A stretch of 64,000 nucleotides of DNA from Deltaproteobacteria bacterium. GTDB lineage: Bacteria; Myxococcota_A; Polyangia; Polyangiales; Sandaracinaceae. Under the pieces are notes generated by a model. It had not been told where the DNA came from. It did not search any database and saw nothing but the letters and a program-made list of their open reading frames with translations. Shown here in pieces: positions 55,298 through 64,000 of this stretch; positions within the stretch are counted from its first letter, which is position 1, and the number at the start of each line of letters is the position of its first letter. The stretch covers positions 1 through 64,000 of the forward strand of contig JAFLCL010000001.1 of assembly GCA_017303575.1 (NCBI GenBank), read 5' to 3'. A program made the translations under genes and the position numbers.

Positions 55298-57132
55298 TCC
55301 CTCGCTCCGCCCGGCAGCTCCTCGGTAGGAGTCGGCGCGGACGGATCGGGATCGAGCGTGACCTGGGTGGTGATCACTTCGCCGGCCGAGAGCTGCACAT
55401 CGCCTGTATACGCGCGGTGCCCGGGGGCTGTCACCGTGATCGTGCGGGACTCCGAGCGCGTGCGCGGCCCGATCGGCACCTCGATCGGCGTGCGTGCGCG
55501 GCCTCGCGGTCCGCCCGTGATCACCACGTCCGCGGGGACGTTCGTGCGGACGATGAGGAGCGCGGGACGTGACGGGAGCACGTGCGCGATCGTGTACGGC
55601 CCTTCGCCCGAGGGAATGTCGCGCTCGATCTCCCCGTCGGCGCAGCATGCGTGGGTCGAGTGGAAGCGGAATCGGTGCCTGCCCGGGACGAGATCGACCG
55701 AGTTGAAGGCCGAGCCGTACGCACGCTGGGTCTGACCATCGACGGAGATCTCCACCTGTGCGGGGTCGGGGCTGAAGATCACGCGACGCAGGACGGTGAT
55801 GACCGGGTCGTCGCGGTGGATGGGCCGGACCGCGATCTCGAAGCCAGGAGGCGCGTCAGGCGCGACGAACGCGTCGCTGGACCACGCATCGTCGAGCACG
55901 ACCGCCGCGTCTGGCGCGCTCGCATCGTGATCGGCGGCATCGCGATCCTGAACGATCGCTGCGTCGGCCACGTCTGCTGCGGGATCGACGGTGCTTGGAC
56001 CGACGAGCGTGCTCGCTCCCCACGCGACCAACACGGCCGCGAGGACGGTGCCCGCGATCGCGCCCACACGCTGCAAGCTCTTGGTGCGATCGGCCGCGCG
56101 GCCCATGCTCGACACCAGCGCGAGCACGTCCTCGTTCTTCTCGTCGATCGCGAGCACACGACCGAAGGCGTCGTTCGCGTCGTCGCGGCGGTTCTCGGCC
56201 TGTGCGCGCTTGCCGAGCGCCGTCTCGGCCGCGACGATCTTCGTGTTCGTCTCGACCTGCACCGCCTTCGGGTCGGCGAGGAAACGCGCGACCTCGCGCT
56301 CGGGCTCGTCGATGCCGATCTCGCCGACGTACGCGCAGAGGGCCTGCTCGAGCTCGGTCGCGCTCTGGTAGCGATCGGCGGGGAGCTTCGCCATCGCCTT
56401 GAGGAGGATCGCCTTGAAGCGTCCGCCGATCGCGGGGCGGAAGCGCAGAGGATCGGGGATGTCGCCGTCGAGGATGCGCTTGAGGATCTGGTGGGGGTTC
56501 TTGCCCGTGAACGGAAGCCGACCCGCGGCGAGGAAGTAGAGAACCGTCCCGAGCGCGAAGACGTCGGTGCGTGCGTCGGTGTGCTGGCCCTCGATCTGCT
56601 CGGGTGCCATGTGGCCCGGTGATCCGAGGATCTGCCCCGTGGCCGTCATCGACTGAGAGTCGACCATGTCCGCGATGCCGAAGTCCGTGAGCTTCAGGCA
56701 GCGCGCCTCGTGGAGCAGGATGTTCTCGGGCTTGACGTCGCGATGGATGATCCCCTTCTCGTGAGCCGCCGCGAGCGCGCGCGCGATCTCGATGCCGAAG
56801 CACGCCGCGATCTCGGAGGGCATCTCGGGGGCTTGCTCGACGTAGGCCTTGAGCGTGGGGCCCGTGAGCAGCTCGGCGGAGATGTAGCTCTCGTCCGAGC
56901 CCTCACCGGAGTAGTCGTAGATCTCGAGGATCCGGGGGTGGCGCAGGCGCGCGACGCTCTGAGCCTCCCGTCGAAAGCGGGCCCGCGCCTCCTTCGCGCC
57001 TCGGAGGTGCGGGTGCATGAGCTTGAGCGCGACCATGCGGTCGAGGTTCGTGTCGCGCGCACGGAAGACCGTGGCCATGCCGCCATGACCGATCTCCTCG
57101 AGGAGCTCGTATTTCTCGAGCGTGCGGATCAC
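55294..57132 (-). CDS. Transmembrane Ser/Thr protein kinase with PEGA-like domain
   Basis: 612 residues. N-terminal Hanks-type kinase: GHGGMATVFRARDTNLDRMV, VALKLM, IIHRDVKPENILL, LTDFGIADMVDS, GSPGHMAPEQIEG. A linker with one TPR-like segment leads to a membrane helix at about 355 (VGAIAGTVLAAVLVAWGAST), an Asp/Ala-rich stretch, then a C-terminal periplasmic PEGA-like region (RPALLIVRTNVPADVVITGG, APGHRAYTGDVQLSAGE). Start GTG 57132. It signals through phosphorylation of unknown substrates. Confidence 0.92.
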   Translation of the reverse strand: MIRTLEKYELLEEIGHGGMATVFRARDTNLDRMVALKLMHPHLRGAKEARARFRREAQSVARLRHPRILEIYDYSGEGSDESYISAELLTGPTLKAYVEQAPEMPSEIAACFGIEIARALAAAHEKGIIHRDVKPENILLHEARCLKLTDFGIADMVDSQSMTATGQILGSPGHMAPEQIEGQHTDARTDVFALGTVLYFLAAGRLPFTGKNPHQILKRILDGDIPDPLRFRPAIGGRFKAILLKAMAKLPADRYQSATELEQALCAYVGEIGIDEPEREVARFLADPKAVQVETNTKIVAAETALGKRAQAENRRDDANDAFGRVLAIDEKNEDVLALVSSMGRAADRTKSLQRVGAIAGTVLAAVLVAWGASTLVGPSTVDPAADVADAAIVQDRDAADHDASAPDAAVVLDDAWSSDAFVAPDAPPGFEIAVRPIHRDDPVITVLRRVIFSPDPAQVEISVDGQTQRAYGSAFNSVDLVPGRHRFRFHSTHACCADGEIERDIPSGEGPYTIAHVLPSRPALLIVRTNVPADVVITGGPRGRARTPIEVPIGPRTRSESRTITVTAPGHRAYTGDVQLSAGEVITTQVTLDPDPSAPTPTEELPGGARE

Positions 57133-57213
57133 GAAGCGGACGCCAACACTAGCGCGGACCCGCGGGGCATGTCGCGCGTGGGATCGTCGAGCACGCGCTG
57201 GGCTCGGATCAGA

Positions 57214-58392
57214 TCAGAGGGCGCGCTCGAGGATCTCGTGCAGCTCGCCCTCGGTGAGCGAGATCGGGTTGCCCTTCATGCTGCTCGATCGCGCGGACTG
57301 GCTGACGATCTCGGGGATCCGCGCTGCCGTGAGGCCCATGGCCGAGAGCGTGGGGATCGCGAGCGCCTCGAGGAGCGCATGGGCCCAGTGGGCTACGTCG
57401 TCTGCGCGCGCCGCAGAGCGTCCGGTGACCCAACGCGCCACCTCGTCGTAGCGCGCCAGCGCGATCGACTCGGTCGCGCGTGACCGCATCGCAGCGAGGT
57501 TCGTCTCGATCACGAACGGAAGCAGGCGCGCGCAGATCGCGCCGTGCGGCGCGCCGACGAGACCGCCGAGCGGACCCGCGAAGCCGTGCACGGCGCCGAG
57601 CTTCGCGTTCGCGAGCGCGAGACCGCCGTAGAGGCTCACGAGGGCCATGTCGCTCCGCGCCTCGAGGTCGCCCCCGTTCGCGAAGGCGCGAGGCAGCGCG
57701 CGCGCGCCACGCGGGATCGCATCGCGACAGAGCGCATCGGTGAAGGGTGTGGCGGCATGCGAGACGTAGGGCTCGATCACCTGGACGAGCGCGTCGAGAC
57801 CCGTCGCCGCTGTGACGCTCGGAGGTGCGCTCACCGCGAGCGACGGATCGATCAGCGCGAGCGCCGGCACCATCCGATCGCTCCGAAGGCTCACCTTCAC
57901 GGGCGATCCATCGATCGTACGCGCCGTGAGCACGGCGTTCTTGGTGGCCTCGGCCCCCGTGCCGGCGGTCGTCGGGATTGCGACGAACGGCAGAGGATCG
58001 TGCACGAGCGGCTGCCCACGACCGACGACCTCGAGGTGATCGAGCGGATCGTTCGGGTTCGTGACGAGCGCGGAGACGGCCTTGCCCAGATCGATCGCGC
58101 TGCCGCCGCCGAGGCCGATCACTGCACGTACTCCTTGGGCACGCGCGAGCCCGACGGCCGCGATCGCGTCCTCGACGCTGGGCTCGTGGGCGATCGTCGT
58201 GACGACCAACGATCGCGACGCGCGGAGGGGCCCCAGAACGCCCTCGTGGCGCGACGGGTCCTTGCCGGTGACCACGAGGATCGCCGCGTCGTCCGCGACG
58301 CCGATCGTCGTGAGGTGGGTGGCGAGGCCCGCGCTCGCGCCGAGGCCGAAGACGATGCGGCGCGGCGCGAGGACCTCGAACGACGCGATCAC
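57214..58392 (-). CDS. Iron-type (group III) alcohol dehydrogenase
   Basis: 392 residues. NAD-binding GLGGGSAIDLGKAVSAL, then PTTAGTGAEATKNAVL and a metal site: Asp in ATGLDALVQVIEPYVS, and His in VHGFAGPLGG and GAPHGAI. The position that is often His four residues after the Asp is Gln here, as in one sub-branch of the family. It oxidises an alcohol or reduces an aldehyde; the substrate is unknown. GTG 58392 overlaps the upstream stop (GTGA); GTG 58404 is possible. Confidence 0.88.
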   Translation of the reverse strand: MIASFEVLAPRRIVFGLGASAGLATHLTTIGVADDAAILVVTGKDPSRHEGVLGPLRASRSLVVTTIAHEPSVEDAIAAVGLARAQGVRAVIGLGGGSAIDLGKAVSALVTNPNDPLDHLEVVGRGQPLVHDPLPFVAIPTTAGTGAEATKNAVLTARTIDGSPVKVSLRSDRMVPALALIDPSLAVSAPPSVTAATGLDALVQVIEPYVSHAATPFTDALCRDAIPRGARALPRAFANGGDLEARSDMALVSLYGGLALANAKLGAVHGFAGPLGGLVGAPHGAICARLLPFVIETNLAAMRSRATESIALARYDEVARWVTGRSAARADDVAHWAHALLEALAIPTLSAMGLTAARIPEIVSQSARSSSMKGNPISLTEGELHEILERAL

Positions 58393-58706
58393 GCGCTCTT
58401 CCACGACGCCGGATCGGCAGGCGAGAGCGCGCGGTACTTCACGCTCTTGCGTGGCGAGGCCATCCACGGCTCGACCGCCGTCTTCCAGGTGGCGTAGTGC
58501 GCCGTCTCCTTGTGGCGCGCGGGGTCCTCGTCGGTCCGGTAGATCTCGAGCAAGACGAAGCGATCGGTCGCGCCTTCTTCGCGGAGCAGATCGAAGCGCA
58601 CGACGCCCGGTTCCTCTCGGCTCGCGGCGGCGTTGGCCTCGGAGGCGGCGATGAACGCGTCGACGTGCTCGGGCACGACGTGGACGAAGACCTGCACGAT
58701 GAGCAT
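58389..58706 (-). CDS. Antibiotic-biosynthesis-monooxygenase (ABM) fold protein
   Basis: 105 residues: MLIVQVFVHVVPEHVDAFIA, ANAAASREEPGVVRFDLLRE, FVLLEIYRTDEDPARHKETA, HYATWKTAVEPWM. This matches the small ABM/YgiN-like ferredoxin-fold family, some members of which oxidise quinols. It is coupled to the dehydrogenase gene by GTGA, so the two may act on the same compound (inference). It is divergent from ctaA. Confidence 0.9.
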   Translation of the reverse strand: MLIVQVFVHVVPEHVDAFIAASEANAAASREEPGVVRFDLLREEGATDRFVLLEIYRTDEDPARHKETAHYATWKTAVEPWMASPRKSVKYRALSPADPASWKSA

Positions 58707-58780
58707 GCGCGAGCGATAGCAGGTCCCGCGGGCGTGCGGCGTGGAGTGGCGTCGAGGCGTTCGAGCGGTATGGGGAGGCC

Positions 58781-59737
58781 ATGCAGTCGACGTTCGCTCG
58801 GTTCTCGTGGGGCGTGCTCGCCTACAACCTCGCGGTGATCGTGTGGGGCGCGTTCGTGCGCGCCACGGGCTCGGGCGCCGGCTGCGGCGCGCACTGGCCG
58901 ATGTGCAACGGCGAGGTCCTGCCGCGCGATCCGAGCCTCGAGACGATGATCGAGCTGACGCACCGCGCCACGTCGGGGCTCGCGCTGATCCTCGTGGTGC
59001 TCCAGCTGGTCTGGGCACTGCGTCTCTTCCCGAAGGGCCACCGGACACGCTCGCTCGCCATCGCGACGACGGTGCTCATGTGCCTCGAGGCGCTGGTCGG
59101 GGCCGGCATCGTGCTCCTCGAGCTGGTCGCCGACGATCGCTCCACGGCGCGCGCAGGCTGGATCGCCGTGCACCTCGTGAACACGTTCCTCCTCGTCGCG
59201 TCGCTCGCGCTCACGCCGTGGTCGGTCACGCACACCGAGCGCGCGCCGTCGGGACGCGGGGGGCTCACCGGGGCGCTGTCGATCGGCGCGATCTCGCTCC
59301 TCACCATCGGCGTCGCAGGCGCGATCACGGCGCTGGGCGACACGCTGTTTCCCGCCGAGTCGCTCGCGTCGGGGGTGGCCGCGGATCTGTCGCCGACGGC
59401 GCACTTCCTCGTGCGTCTGCGGGTGATCCATCCCGTGCTCGCGGCGGTGGGGGGTGTCTACCTCCTCGGGCTCGCGGGCTTCCTCGCGGCGACGCGCAAG
59501 GACGGAGCCCACGGCCGTGAGACGCGCACGCTGGCCATCGCCGTGGCGTCGTTCGTGGTGCTGGAGCTCGTCGCGGGCCTCGTGAACCTGGCGCTGCTCG
59601 CGCCCGTGTGGATGCAGCTCGTGCACCTCGTGGTCGCGGATCTCCTCTGGATCGCGTTCGTTCTGATGAGCGACGCGGCCTCCCACACGAGCGCGCGCGC
59701 AGCCGAGGTGCTTGGCACTGCCGAGGTCCCGCGATAA
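58781..59737 (+). CDS. ctaA: Heme A synthase (COX15/CtaA)
   Basis: 318 residues, eight membrane helices. FVRATGSGAGCGAHWPMCNG carries the extracytoplasmic Cys pair. Heme-ligand His residues lie in IELTHRATSG, WIAVHLVNTF, RVIHPVLAAV and QLVHLVVADL. It oxidises the C8 methyl of heme O to give heme A for cytochrome aa3 oxidase (family knowledge). No ctaB or cox genes are in the window. Confidence 0.93.
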   Translation: MQSTFARFSWGVLAYNLAVIVWGAFVRATGSGAGCGAHWPMCNGEVLPRDPSLETMIELTHRATSGLALILVVLQLVWALRLFPKGHRTRSLAIATTVLMCLEALVGAGIVLLELVADDRSTARAGWIAVHLVNTFLLVASLALTPWSVTHTERAPSGRGGLTGALSIGAISLLTIGVAGAITALGDTLFPAESLASGVAADLSPTAHFLVRLRVIHPVLAAVGGVYLLGLAGFLAATRKDGAHGRETRTLAIAVASFVVLELVAGLVNLALLAPVWMQLVHLVVADLLWIAFVLMSDAASHTSARAAEVLGTAEVPR

Positions 59738-59747
59738 TCGCGGACCC

Positions 59748-60371
59748 ATGCGAACACGTCGTCAGAAGGACAGCCCGGCCGCGCGCATCGCGGGCTACTT
59801 CGGCCGAGGCCTCCTCGTCTTCGTCCCCACCGTCGGCACGCTCTACACCGTGTGGCTCGTGCTCTCGTACCTCGACGGTGCGATCGGCTTCCCGATCCCC
59901 GGTCTCGGCCTGGTGCTGACGCTGATGCTGATCGTCCTGATTGGCTTCTTGCTCTCGAACGTGATCGGGCAAGCCGCGCTCTCGACGTTCGAGAACGCGA
60001 TCAAGCACCTGCCCATCGTGAGCCTGCTCTACACGAGCTTGAAGGATCTCCTGGGCGCGTTCGTGGGCGACAAGAAGAGCTTCGATCGGCCCGCGATGGT
60101 CTCGCTCGACGCCGAAGGAAAGGTGCGCGTGTTCGGCTTCGTGACGTGCGATCGCTTCGACGACATCCGGCTCAAGGACATGTGCGCGATCTACCTGCCG
60201 CAGGCCTACAACTTCGCGGGCAACGTCCTCATCGTGCCCAAGAGCGCGGTCGAGCACGTGGACGCGGATCCCGCGCAATTCATGGCGTTCATCGTGTCGG
60301 GCGGCGTGTCCGCGATGGGCGGCGCACGCACGCAGTACGACGGCTCGACGGCGGGCGTGACGAAGGCCTGA
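59748..60371 (+). CDS. DUF502 membrane protein
   Basis: 207 residues. AARIAGYFGRGLLVFVPTVG, two membrane helices (LYTVWLVLSYL and LVLTLMLIVLIGFLLS) and the family blocks IKHLPIVSLLYTSLKDLLGA, FVTCDRF and IYLPQAYNFAGNVLIVPK. Function unknown for the family. Start ATG 59748; ten bases after ctaA. Confidence 0.9.
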   Translation: MRTRRQKDSPAARIAGYFGRGLLVFVPTVGTLYTVWLVLSYLDGAIGFPIPGLGLVLTLMLIVLIGFLLSNVIGQAALSTFENAIKHLPIVSLLYTSLKDLLGAFVGDKKSFDRPAMVSLDAEGKVRVFGFVTCDRFDDIRLKDMCAIYLPQAYNFAGNVLIVPKSAVEHVDADPAQFMAFIVSGGVSAMGGARTQYDGSTAGVTKA

Positions 60372-60377
60372 CCGCGA

Positions 60378-60908
60378 TCACGCCAGGCGGGGTGGAGACA
60401 CGGTGAGCGCCCGACGCAGCGCGTGCTCGAGGACGCGCGCGCCGTCGTACAGCTCGTCCCACCACGCGCCCACGAGCGCTGACAGCGTGACGGGCGGCTC
60501 GCGCAGCGACTCGATCGGATCGGCACGGAACACCAGGCGGTGGAGCTCGGGCGCGGGCGCGCCGGGGATCGTGTCGAGCGTGTCCGGGCTCGCCGGCGCG
60601 ACGATGGCGCCGTAGGGAACGGCGGGCGGGCCCGAAGGGAAGTCGTCGTCGTGGTCGTCGTACGCGAGCTCGATGACGAGCTTGGGCATGTCGTTCTCGA
60701 CCGAGAGCGCGACGCGCGCGATGCGAGCGCGACGTCCACGATCGTCGGTGACAGCGCTCTCGAGGCGCAGGAAGGGCAGCTCCTGGATGCACGTCATGCC
60801 CGTGTCGCGACGTCGCGCGACGCGCGTGAGCACGGGCGAACGAACGCCATCGATGTGCAGGCGGGCGCGGCCCGTCGTGGGCGTGGAGGTGCGATCGGCA
60901 TCGGTCAT
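60378..60908 (-). CDS. Hypothetical protein
   Basis: 176 residues, no signal, no membrane segment. Beta-rich opening (GRARLHIDGVRSPVLTRVAR, TCIQELPFLRLESAVTDDRG) then an acidic run (YDDHDDDFPSG) and a helical end (ALVGAWWDELYDGARVLEHA). Family not recognised. It is convergent with the DUF502 gene, whose stop lies six bases away. Confidence 0.65.
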   Translation of the reverse strand: MTDADRTSTPTTGRARLHIDGVRSPVLTRVARRRDTGMTCIQELPFLRLESAVTDDRGRRARIARVALSVENDMPKLVIELAYDDHDDDFPSGPPAVPYGAIVAPASPDTLDTIPGAPAPELHRLVFRADPIESLREPPVTLSALVGAWWDELYDGARVLEHALRRALTVSPPRLA

Positions 60909-60995
60909 GGCGAGCTCCGTCCGTCGGGTGGGACCGCCCATCGAGCGATGTGCGTGGCCCGGACCGCTCGGTTGTCGATGACGCGGATCCGGCGG

Positions 60996-61700
60996 TCAAC
61001 AAACGCGCATGCGACGCGGGCCGAGGACGAATCCATCGACGAACGCTCCGACGCTCGCGACCCGCGGGGAGCTCGCGTGATCCGGATAGAAATCGAGCGC
61101 GTCGACGAGCACCGCCTTCATGCCCGCGGCGTGCGCCCCGACGATGTCGATGCCGGGAATGTCACCCAGGTAGACGCTGCGCGACGCAGGCACGTCGAGC
61201 CGCGTCAGCGCGCGGCGAAAGATCTCGGGGTCGGGCTTGCGCACGCCCTCGTGGTGAGAGTCGACGATGAGCTCGAACGCATCGCCGAGACCGACGCGCG
61301 AGAGCACGTCCGGCAACCTGCCCTCGGAGTTCGACACGATGGCGACACGGATGTCGTTCGATCGCAGGCGATCGAGCGCGCTCGGGAGATCGTCGGGGAC
61401 GCGACGCCAGAGGTTGAACGCGTCGTGCGCGCGACGCAGCGGCGCGATCATCGAGCGCGCCGTGTCCGTCTCGAGGCCAGCCTCTTCGAGCAGCGTGCGG
61501 AGATACGCGCCCCAGCCGTCCTCGTGCGAGAGACCCGACACGAGCAGCGCCTCGTAGCGGCGCTTCGCGATGCCCTCGACCCGCGCGATCACACGCGCAT
61601 CGACGACGTGACCGTGGCTCGTGACGATGTCGGCGACCGCCTCGTGATCGAGGAAGATCACGGTGTTGCCCGCGTCGAGGAGCACGAGATCGAGATCCAT
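60996..61700 (-). CDS. HAD-superfamily hydrolase
   Basis: 234 residues. Motif I LVLLDAGNTVIFLDHEA (nucleophile Asp; the usual second Asp is Gly, as in some HAD branches), motif II VAIVSNSEG, motif III Lys in VRKPDPEIFRRAL, motif IV YLGDIPGIDIVGA. A helical cap lies between motifs I and II. Phosphatase-like; substrate unknown. Confidence 0.87.
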   Translation of the reverse strand: MDLDLVLLDAGNTVIFLDHEAVADIVTSHGHVVDARVIARVEGIAKRRYEALLVSGLSHEDGWGAYLRTLLEEAGLETDTARSMIAPLRRAHDAFNLWRRVPDDLPSALDRLRSNDIRVAIVSNSEGRLPDVLSRVGLGDAFELIVDSHHEGVRKPDPEIFRRALTRLDVPASRSVYLGDIPGIDIVGAHAAGMKAVLVDALDFYPDHASSPRVASVGAFVDGFVLGPRRMRVC

Positions 61701-61734
61701 CGCGCGGCCTTACCACGCAGGTGTGTGCGGCCGA

Positions 61735-62895
61735 TCAGGTCTCGGTGGTCGTGGGCTCGACGGGCAGCGGGCTCGGTCGCGGTCCCTCGCTGCAGGGCGA
61801 GACGTCGTAGCCGGGACAGAACGGCTGCTCGACGGTGGGCGCGCCGCAGATCTCGGCAGGCGCGGTGGGCTCGCAGCTCGGGCACTCGACGGATGTGGTC
61901 GAGACGTCGAGACGCACGACGCCGCAGAGCGCCGCGAGCGTGAGGCGGGAGCTCTCGAGCACGACCGACGCGCCCGCGAAGCCGGTGCGACGGAAGCGAC
62001 CGCTGCCTTGCACGTCGGCCGAGACGAGCGACGCCTCCATGTCCACGTCCTCGAGGTAGATCGGCTCGTCGCACGCCGCGATGAAGCTTCGTCGTACCTC
62101 GGTGAGCGCGAGCGAGACCTGCCCACATCGGCTGATGTCGACGCGATCGAGGTGACCGGCGGCGGAGACCAAGGTGTCGACCTCGAGGTGTACCGACAGG
62201 AGCTCGGCGTCGAGGAAGCTCATGCGCTCGGCGACGATGCTGCCGAAGGTCACCGACGAGATCTCGAGCGCTGCTTCCCGAGCGACGATCTGCACGCGGC
62301 TGAGGCTCGCATGATGGGCTCGCACGGTTCCGATCGACGCGACGAGCCGCAGCTCGGTGGCGATCACGTCCTCGAGGTGCAGCTGCCCTGCACGCTGCGC
62401 AGGCGCGGCCGTGAGCGCGAGGGAGGAGCGCGATAGCGCGCCACCGTCCATGACGACCTCGACAGGCCCGTCCACATCGAGCGAGAGGTGGTGCACGTCA
62501 CCCGACAGCGCGATCTGTCCGAGCTCCGTCGCGCGCACCGTGAGGCGCGTGCCCACGAGATCGCGCGCACGCAGATCGAGGAAGAAGGCGCGATCGGTCT
62601 CGAGGAGCACGTCGGCGCACGCGATCTCCGGAACGTCGATCCGTCCCTCGTCCCCGACGAGGAGCGTCACGTCACCGCGCGTCTGACATCCCTCGAGCTC
62701 GGCGCCGAGCACGGTGGGGGCTTCGAACGGCGGTGCGATCGGATCGAGGATGGTGTCGCAGTCGACGGCGAAGCACTGATCGTCGGGCATGCGCTCCTCG
62801 AGCGGACGATCACCCACCAACGGTCGACCGATGCCCTCGCAGCCGCCGAGCGCGATCGCAGCCAGCGCGAGTGCGACGTAGGCACCGCGGCTCAT
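61735..62895 (-). CDS. Predicted lipoprotein with repeated beta structure
   Basis: 386 residues. Lipoprotein signal MSRGAYVALALAAIALGGCE (lipobox Cys at 19). The mature part has many short alternating hydrophobic strands (LTVRATELGQIALSGDVHHL, RVQIVAREAALEISSVTFGS), suggesting a beta-helix-like fold, and a Cys-containing, Pro-rich end. Family not recognised. ATG 62895 overlaps the OmpA-like gene's stop (ATGA). Confidence 0.75.
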   Translation of the reverse strand: MSRGAYVALALAAIALGGCEGIGRPLVGDRPLEERMPDDQCFAVDCDTILDPIAPPFEAPTVLGAELEGCQTRGDVTLLVGDEGRIDVPEIACADVLLETDRAFFLDLRARDLVGTRLTVRATELGQIALSGDVHHLSLDVDGPVEVVMDGGALSRSSLALTAAPAQRAGQLHLEDVIATELRLVASIGTVRAHHASLSRVQIVAREAALEISSVTFGSIVAERMSFLDAELLSVHLEVDTLVSAAGHLDRVDISRCGQVSLALTEVRRSFIAACDEPIYLEDVDMEASLVSADVQGSGRFRRTGFAGASVVLESSRLTLAALCGVVRLDVSTTSVECPSCEPTAPAEICGAPTVEQPFCPGYDVSPCSEGPRPSPLPVEPTTTET

Positions 62896-64000
62896 GGCGC
62901 CTCCTGCGATGGCGAGGCGACGCTCGACGGAGGGACGCTGGCCGGGGCCGCGAGCTCCTCGTGCGGCTCGGCCTCTGAGAGCGTTCGTTCGAAGTGGACC
63001 ACCACACGACGGTTCAACGCGAGCGCGCGATCGTCGATCTCTTCGACGAGCGGCGCAGCTTCACCGTGGGCGCGGATCTCGATGCGCTCCGCGGCCACGC
63101 CGTGCGCGATCAGGAAGCCGCGCACCGCCTCGGCGCGTCGCGTGGAGAGCGCGCGGTTGTGGGCATCGTCGCCGTTGCCGTCGGCGTGGCCCTCCACGAT
63201 CAGGCGCGTGTCGGGCGGCGCTTCGTCGATCGCCTGCAGGAGATCGTAGAGCGAGGCCTCGCCGCAGCTCGAGAGGTCGGTCGTGTCGTGGTCGAACAAG
63301 AGCGGCGCCACCATCGACGCGATGGTGCGGTGCACGGTCGCGGGCACCGCGCGATCGACCAAGCGCATCAGCGCCTCGGGATCGCTGGGCGGTGGGGGCG
63401 GCAGCCTCCGTGTCTCGACGCGCACCACGGTTCGCTCGCGCACCTCGACACGCTCGGGCGGCGGTGAAGCGGGTGAGGGTCGAGGACGAAACGCCACGAC
63501 GACGCCCGCGCTCACGAAGAGCGCATCGCTCGTGCGCAGCGGCCCGTCCTCCCACAGCACGTGGGTCGCGGAGACCTCGGGTCCGGCGGACCACTCGTCG
63601 CCGAGGTCGATCCAGAAGCCCGCGCTCCCCTCGAACACGGGCGCCACGACGAGGCCGGTGACACCGACGCCGAACGCGACACGCGCATACGGCGTGAAGC
63701 GATCGAGCCGCGGCAGGAGCCGCACGCCGAGCATCGCGTGCACCAGACCGCCCGCTCCTTCGCGACCTCCCACGAAGAGACCGCCCAGCGAGAGCTCGCC
63801 CGCGATCCAAGGCAGCGGGCGCAGACCTCCGGTCAACGTGATCCCCGCGCCTTCTCGGTCGAAGAGGAGGATCTGACGCTGGTCGTCGGTGGCCATCGCG
63901 CCGCCTCGGAGCGAGAGCGAGAGCACGTGCTCGGACTCCGCGGGCAGGCCGATCGGTCGACGCGCGAAGGCGGCGAGCTCTCGAGCGGCTTCTTCGTCGA
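62892..64000 (-). CDS. OmpA-family outer-membrane protein (N-terminus beyond window)
   Basis: At least 369 residues; the frame is still open at the right edge. N-terminal part: beta-rich region likely to be an outer-membrane barrel (GAGITLTGGLRPLPWIAGEL, GSAGFWIDLGDEWSAGPEVS). C-terminal OmpA domain binding peptidoglycan: VEGHADGNGDD, HNRALSTRRAEAVRGFLIAH, LNRRVVVHFER. An ATG at 63896 lies in frame but the frame continues above it. It precedes and overlaps the lipoprotein gene. Confidence 0.85.
   Translation of the reverse strand, partial: DEEAARELAAFARRPIGLPAESEHVLSLSLRGGAMATDDQRQILLFDREGAGITLTGGLRPLPWIAGELSLGGLFVGGREGAGGLVHAMLGVRLLPRLDRFTPYARVAFGVGVTGLVVAPVFEGSAGFWIDLGDEWSAGPEVSATHVLWEDGPLRTSDALFVSAGVVVAFRPRPSPASPPPERVEVRERTVVRVETRRLPPPPPSDPEALMRLVDRAVPATVHRTIASMVAPLLFDHDTTDLSSCGEASLYDLLQAIDEAPPDTRLIVEGHADGNGDDAHNRALSTRRAEAVRGFLIAHGVAAERIEIRAHGEAAPLVEEIDDRALALNRRVVVHFERTLSEAEPHEELAAPASVPPSSVASPSQEAP

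Noticed and set aside
57214..58392. Maleylacetate reductase as the identity of the iron-type dehydrogenase.
   Set aside because: The metal-site Asp and the ATGLDAL block fit alcohol dehydrogenases better, and no aromatic-degradation genes are nearby.

Overview
The window is very GC-rich, densely packed DNA. Almost every third codon position is G or C, and many genes overlap by 4 bases at GTGA or ATGA junctions. Gene content points to a myxobacterium-like member of the Myxococcota: transmembrane Ser/Thr kinases, a sigma-54 activator, many orphan two-component proteins, Cys-rich lipoproteins with Asp/Ala/Gly-rich tails, a LuxC-like acyl-CoA reductase, an H-NOX hybrid kinase and a seven-bladed lectin. 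The taxonomic assignment is inference. No tRNA, rRNA, CRISPR array, prophage or transposase gene was seen.

Layout. 1-5.3 kb: an H-NOX gas sensor coupled to a hybrid kinase (cut by the left edge), divergent from an ECF sigma factor, membrane anti-sigma and secreted-protein operon. 5.3-14.8 kb: membrane proteins, a tandem pair of Cys-rich lipoproteins, an alpha/beta hydrolase, a TrmH-like methyltransferase, a broken four-helix-bundle gene bracketed by a hairpin repeat, a DUF1517-like zinc-ribbon protein, a membrane Ser/Thr kinase and a PLL-like lectin. 14.8-21.8 kb: a LuxC-like reductase coupled to an NtrC-type regulator, then two paralogous sensor kinases (one without its H-box) and two receiver-only regulators. 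22-29.8 kb: an inorganic-carbon locus with a SulP transporter divergent from dabA, dabB and a second proton-antiporter-like subunit, with a good sigma-54 promoter match before dabA. 29.8-35 kb: a phosphodiesterase-fold protein, DUF1385 protein, rpmE, acylphosphatase and a HEAT-like exported protein.

35-54.3 kb holds one huge leftward translation cluster, rpsL-rpsG-fusA-tuf-rpsJ-(no rplC)-rplD-rplW-rplB-rpsS-rplV-rpsC-rplP-rpmC-rpsQ-rplN-rplX-rplE-rpsN-rpsH-rplF-rplR-rpsE-rpmD-rplO-secY-adk-infA-rpmJ-rpsM-rpsK-rpsD-rpoA-rplQ. It has a canonical promoter in front of rpsL and a probable internal promoter before rplV. rplC is missing from its conserved place, and map is missing between adk and infA.

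54.4-64 kb: a Ser/Thr kinase with a PEGA-like region coupled to a TPR-like membrane protein, an iron-type alcohol dehydrogenase coupled to a small monooxygenase-fold protein, heme A synthase, a DUF502 protein, a HAD hydrolase, a lipoprotein and an OmpA-family protein cut by the right edge.

The observations most worth pursuing are the compensated hairpin array around the four-helix-bundle gene, the sensor kinase that has lost exactly the phospho-acceptor region kept by its neighbour, the three-gene DAB locus with a sigma-54 promoter, and the loss of rplC from the S10 operon.
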